Shown: positions 63,107 through 64,000 of the stretch, in pieces
Layout: the number at the start of each line of letters is the position of its first letter
How positions within the stretch are numbered: the stretch's first letter is position 1
Assembly: GCA_014925825.1 (NCBI GenBank)
Contig: JACGCK010000044.1
Span: 124,001-188,000 of the forward strand
DNA length: 64,000 nucleotides
DNA from: Pholiota molesta
Taxonomy: Eukaryota; Basidiomycota; Agaricomycetes; Agaricales; Strophariaceae
Direction of reading: 5' to 3'
The notes under the pieces: model-generated
Database searches by the model: none
What the model was told of the DNA's origin: nothing
What the model saw: the letters and a program-made list of their open reading frames with translations, nothing else
Position numbers and translations under genes: made by a program

Positions 63107-63870
63107 CCCGAAAGATTAGATGCCTGAGCCGAAATTGAGATAAAATTTTTAAGCAAGAAATAGAACTCTACCCAAAAATTGGATCCCTGAGCTGTTGTCA
63201 AGAGAGGACGCGAGTCAAACGCGTTGAGCTCTCCCGAAAGATTAGATCCCTGAGCCGAAATTTAGATAAATTTCTTGAGCAAGGAATGGAACTCTACTTG
63301 AAAATTGGATGCCTGAGCTGTTGTCAAGAGAGGACGCGAGTCAAACGCGAGAAGCTCTCCCGAAAGATTAGATCCCTGAGCCGAAATTTAGATAAATTTT
63401 TTAAGCAAGAAGTGAAACTCTAGTATAACTCTACCCAAAAATTGGATGCCTGAGCTGTTGTCAAGAGAGGACGCGAGTCAAACGCGTTGAGCTCTCCCGA
63501 AAGATTAGATCCCTGAGCCGAAATTTAGATAAATTTCTTAAGCAAGAAATGGAACTCTACCCAAAAATTGGATGCCTGAGCTGTTGTCAAGAGAGGACGC
63601 AAGTCAAACGCGAGAAGCTCTCCCGAAAGATTAGATCCCTGAGCCAAAATTTAGATCAATTTCTTAAGCAAGAGATGGAACTCTACCCAAAAATTGGATC
63701 CATGAGCTGTTGTCAAGAGAGGACGCGAGTCAAACGCGAGGAGCTCTCCCGAAAGATTAGATGCCTGAGCCGAAATCTAGATAAATTTCTTAAGCAAGAA
63801 ATGGAACTCTACCCAAAAATTGGATGCCTGAGCTGTTGTCAAGAGAGGACGCGAGTCAAACGCGAGTCGC
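63107..63870. repeat. Six-copy tandem satellite, 126-bp unit
   Basis: Units start with CCCGAAAGATTAGATCCCTG at 63107, 63233, 63359, 63496, 63622 and 63748. Spacing is 126 bp except the third unit (137 bp, an 11-bp insertion near 63420). Each has GAGCTGTTGTCAAGAGAGGA and CGCGAGTCAAACGCG. Alternate units end CGCGTTGAGCTCTC or CGCGAGAAGCTCTC, hinting at a two-unit higher-order pattern. No coding potential. Confidence 0.95.
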
Positions 63871-64000
63871 GAGGATGGGCAGGGGTGAAAGTTTACATAA
63901 TCAATTATTCCGGTGACCCGGCGCTGTATCTCGGTCGCAGATCACGACAAAGCGCAATGTCGCTTATAGACCGACTACGACATATATACAGTCTAAAATT

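Overview
The window looks like nuclear DNA of a filamentous basidiomycete (Agaricomycetes; a polypore-like fungus is my inference). The basis is dense, short (about 50-60 nt) GT-AG introns, a KDZ transposase with CxC5/CxC6-type cysteine clusters, a DUF6534-type membrane protein, an F-box protein of a mushroom-type family, a cytochrome P450, and a DDE transposase of a family common in mushroom genomes. All gene models were read by eye, so exon edges are approximate unless stated.

Layout. 1-4.8 kb: a UBP14/USP5-type deubiquitinase (minus, running off the left edge) divergent from a ribosome-associated Hsp70, SSZ1. 4.98-29.08 kb: one very large KDZ-type DNA transposon, about 24.1 kb, bounded by matching inverted termini and an 8-bp direct repeat, with its transposase near the right end. 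Its interior is layered with other repeats: a pair of about 0.9-kb inverted copies of its own left end, a dead-looking Tc1/mariner-like DDE transposase, a 0.4-kb inverted-repeat element, an array of about ten copies of a 30-bp hairpin motif, GC-rich non-coding repeats seen three times, and a cysteine-rich gene of unknown function whose frame is split by a 1,757-bp hAT-like element with a perfect 8-bp target duplication. 29.3-46.8 kb: host genes: a peroxisomal dienoyl-CoA isomerase-like protein ending in SKL, an LRR-like fragment, a long F-box protein, an aldehyde dehydrogenase, retromer subunit VPS29, a cytochrome P450 and a DUF6534 membrane protein. 47.4-62.7 kb: three class I alpha-1,2-mannosidase (GH47) paralogues, one on the minus strand and two in tandem on the plus strand. 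Between them lie a BAHD-like acyltransferase whose 5' end has been tandemly duplicated and a kinase-like protein. 63.1-63.9 kb: six tandem copies of a 126-bp satellite.

Two themes stand out. First, the nested transposon complex can be dissected from the sequence alone. Second, many otherwise well-conserved genes carry single-base losses, nearly all explainable as one base missing from a homopolymer (SSZ1, KDZ transposase, F-box, P450, two GH47 genes, and about a dozen in the aldehyde dehydrogenase). This looks more like base-calling error in the assembly than real gene decay, and should be checked before any of these genes is called a pseudogene.
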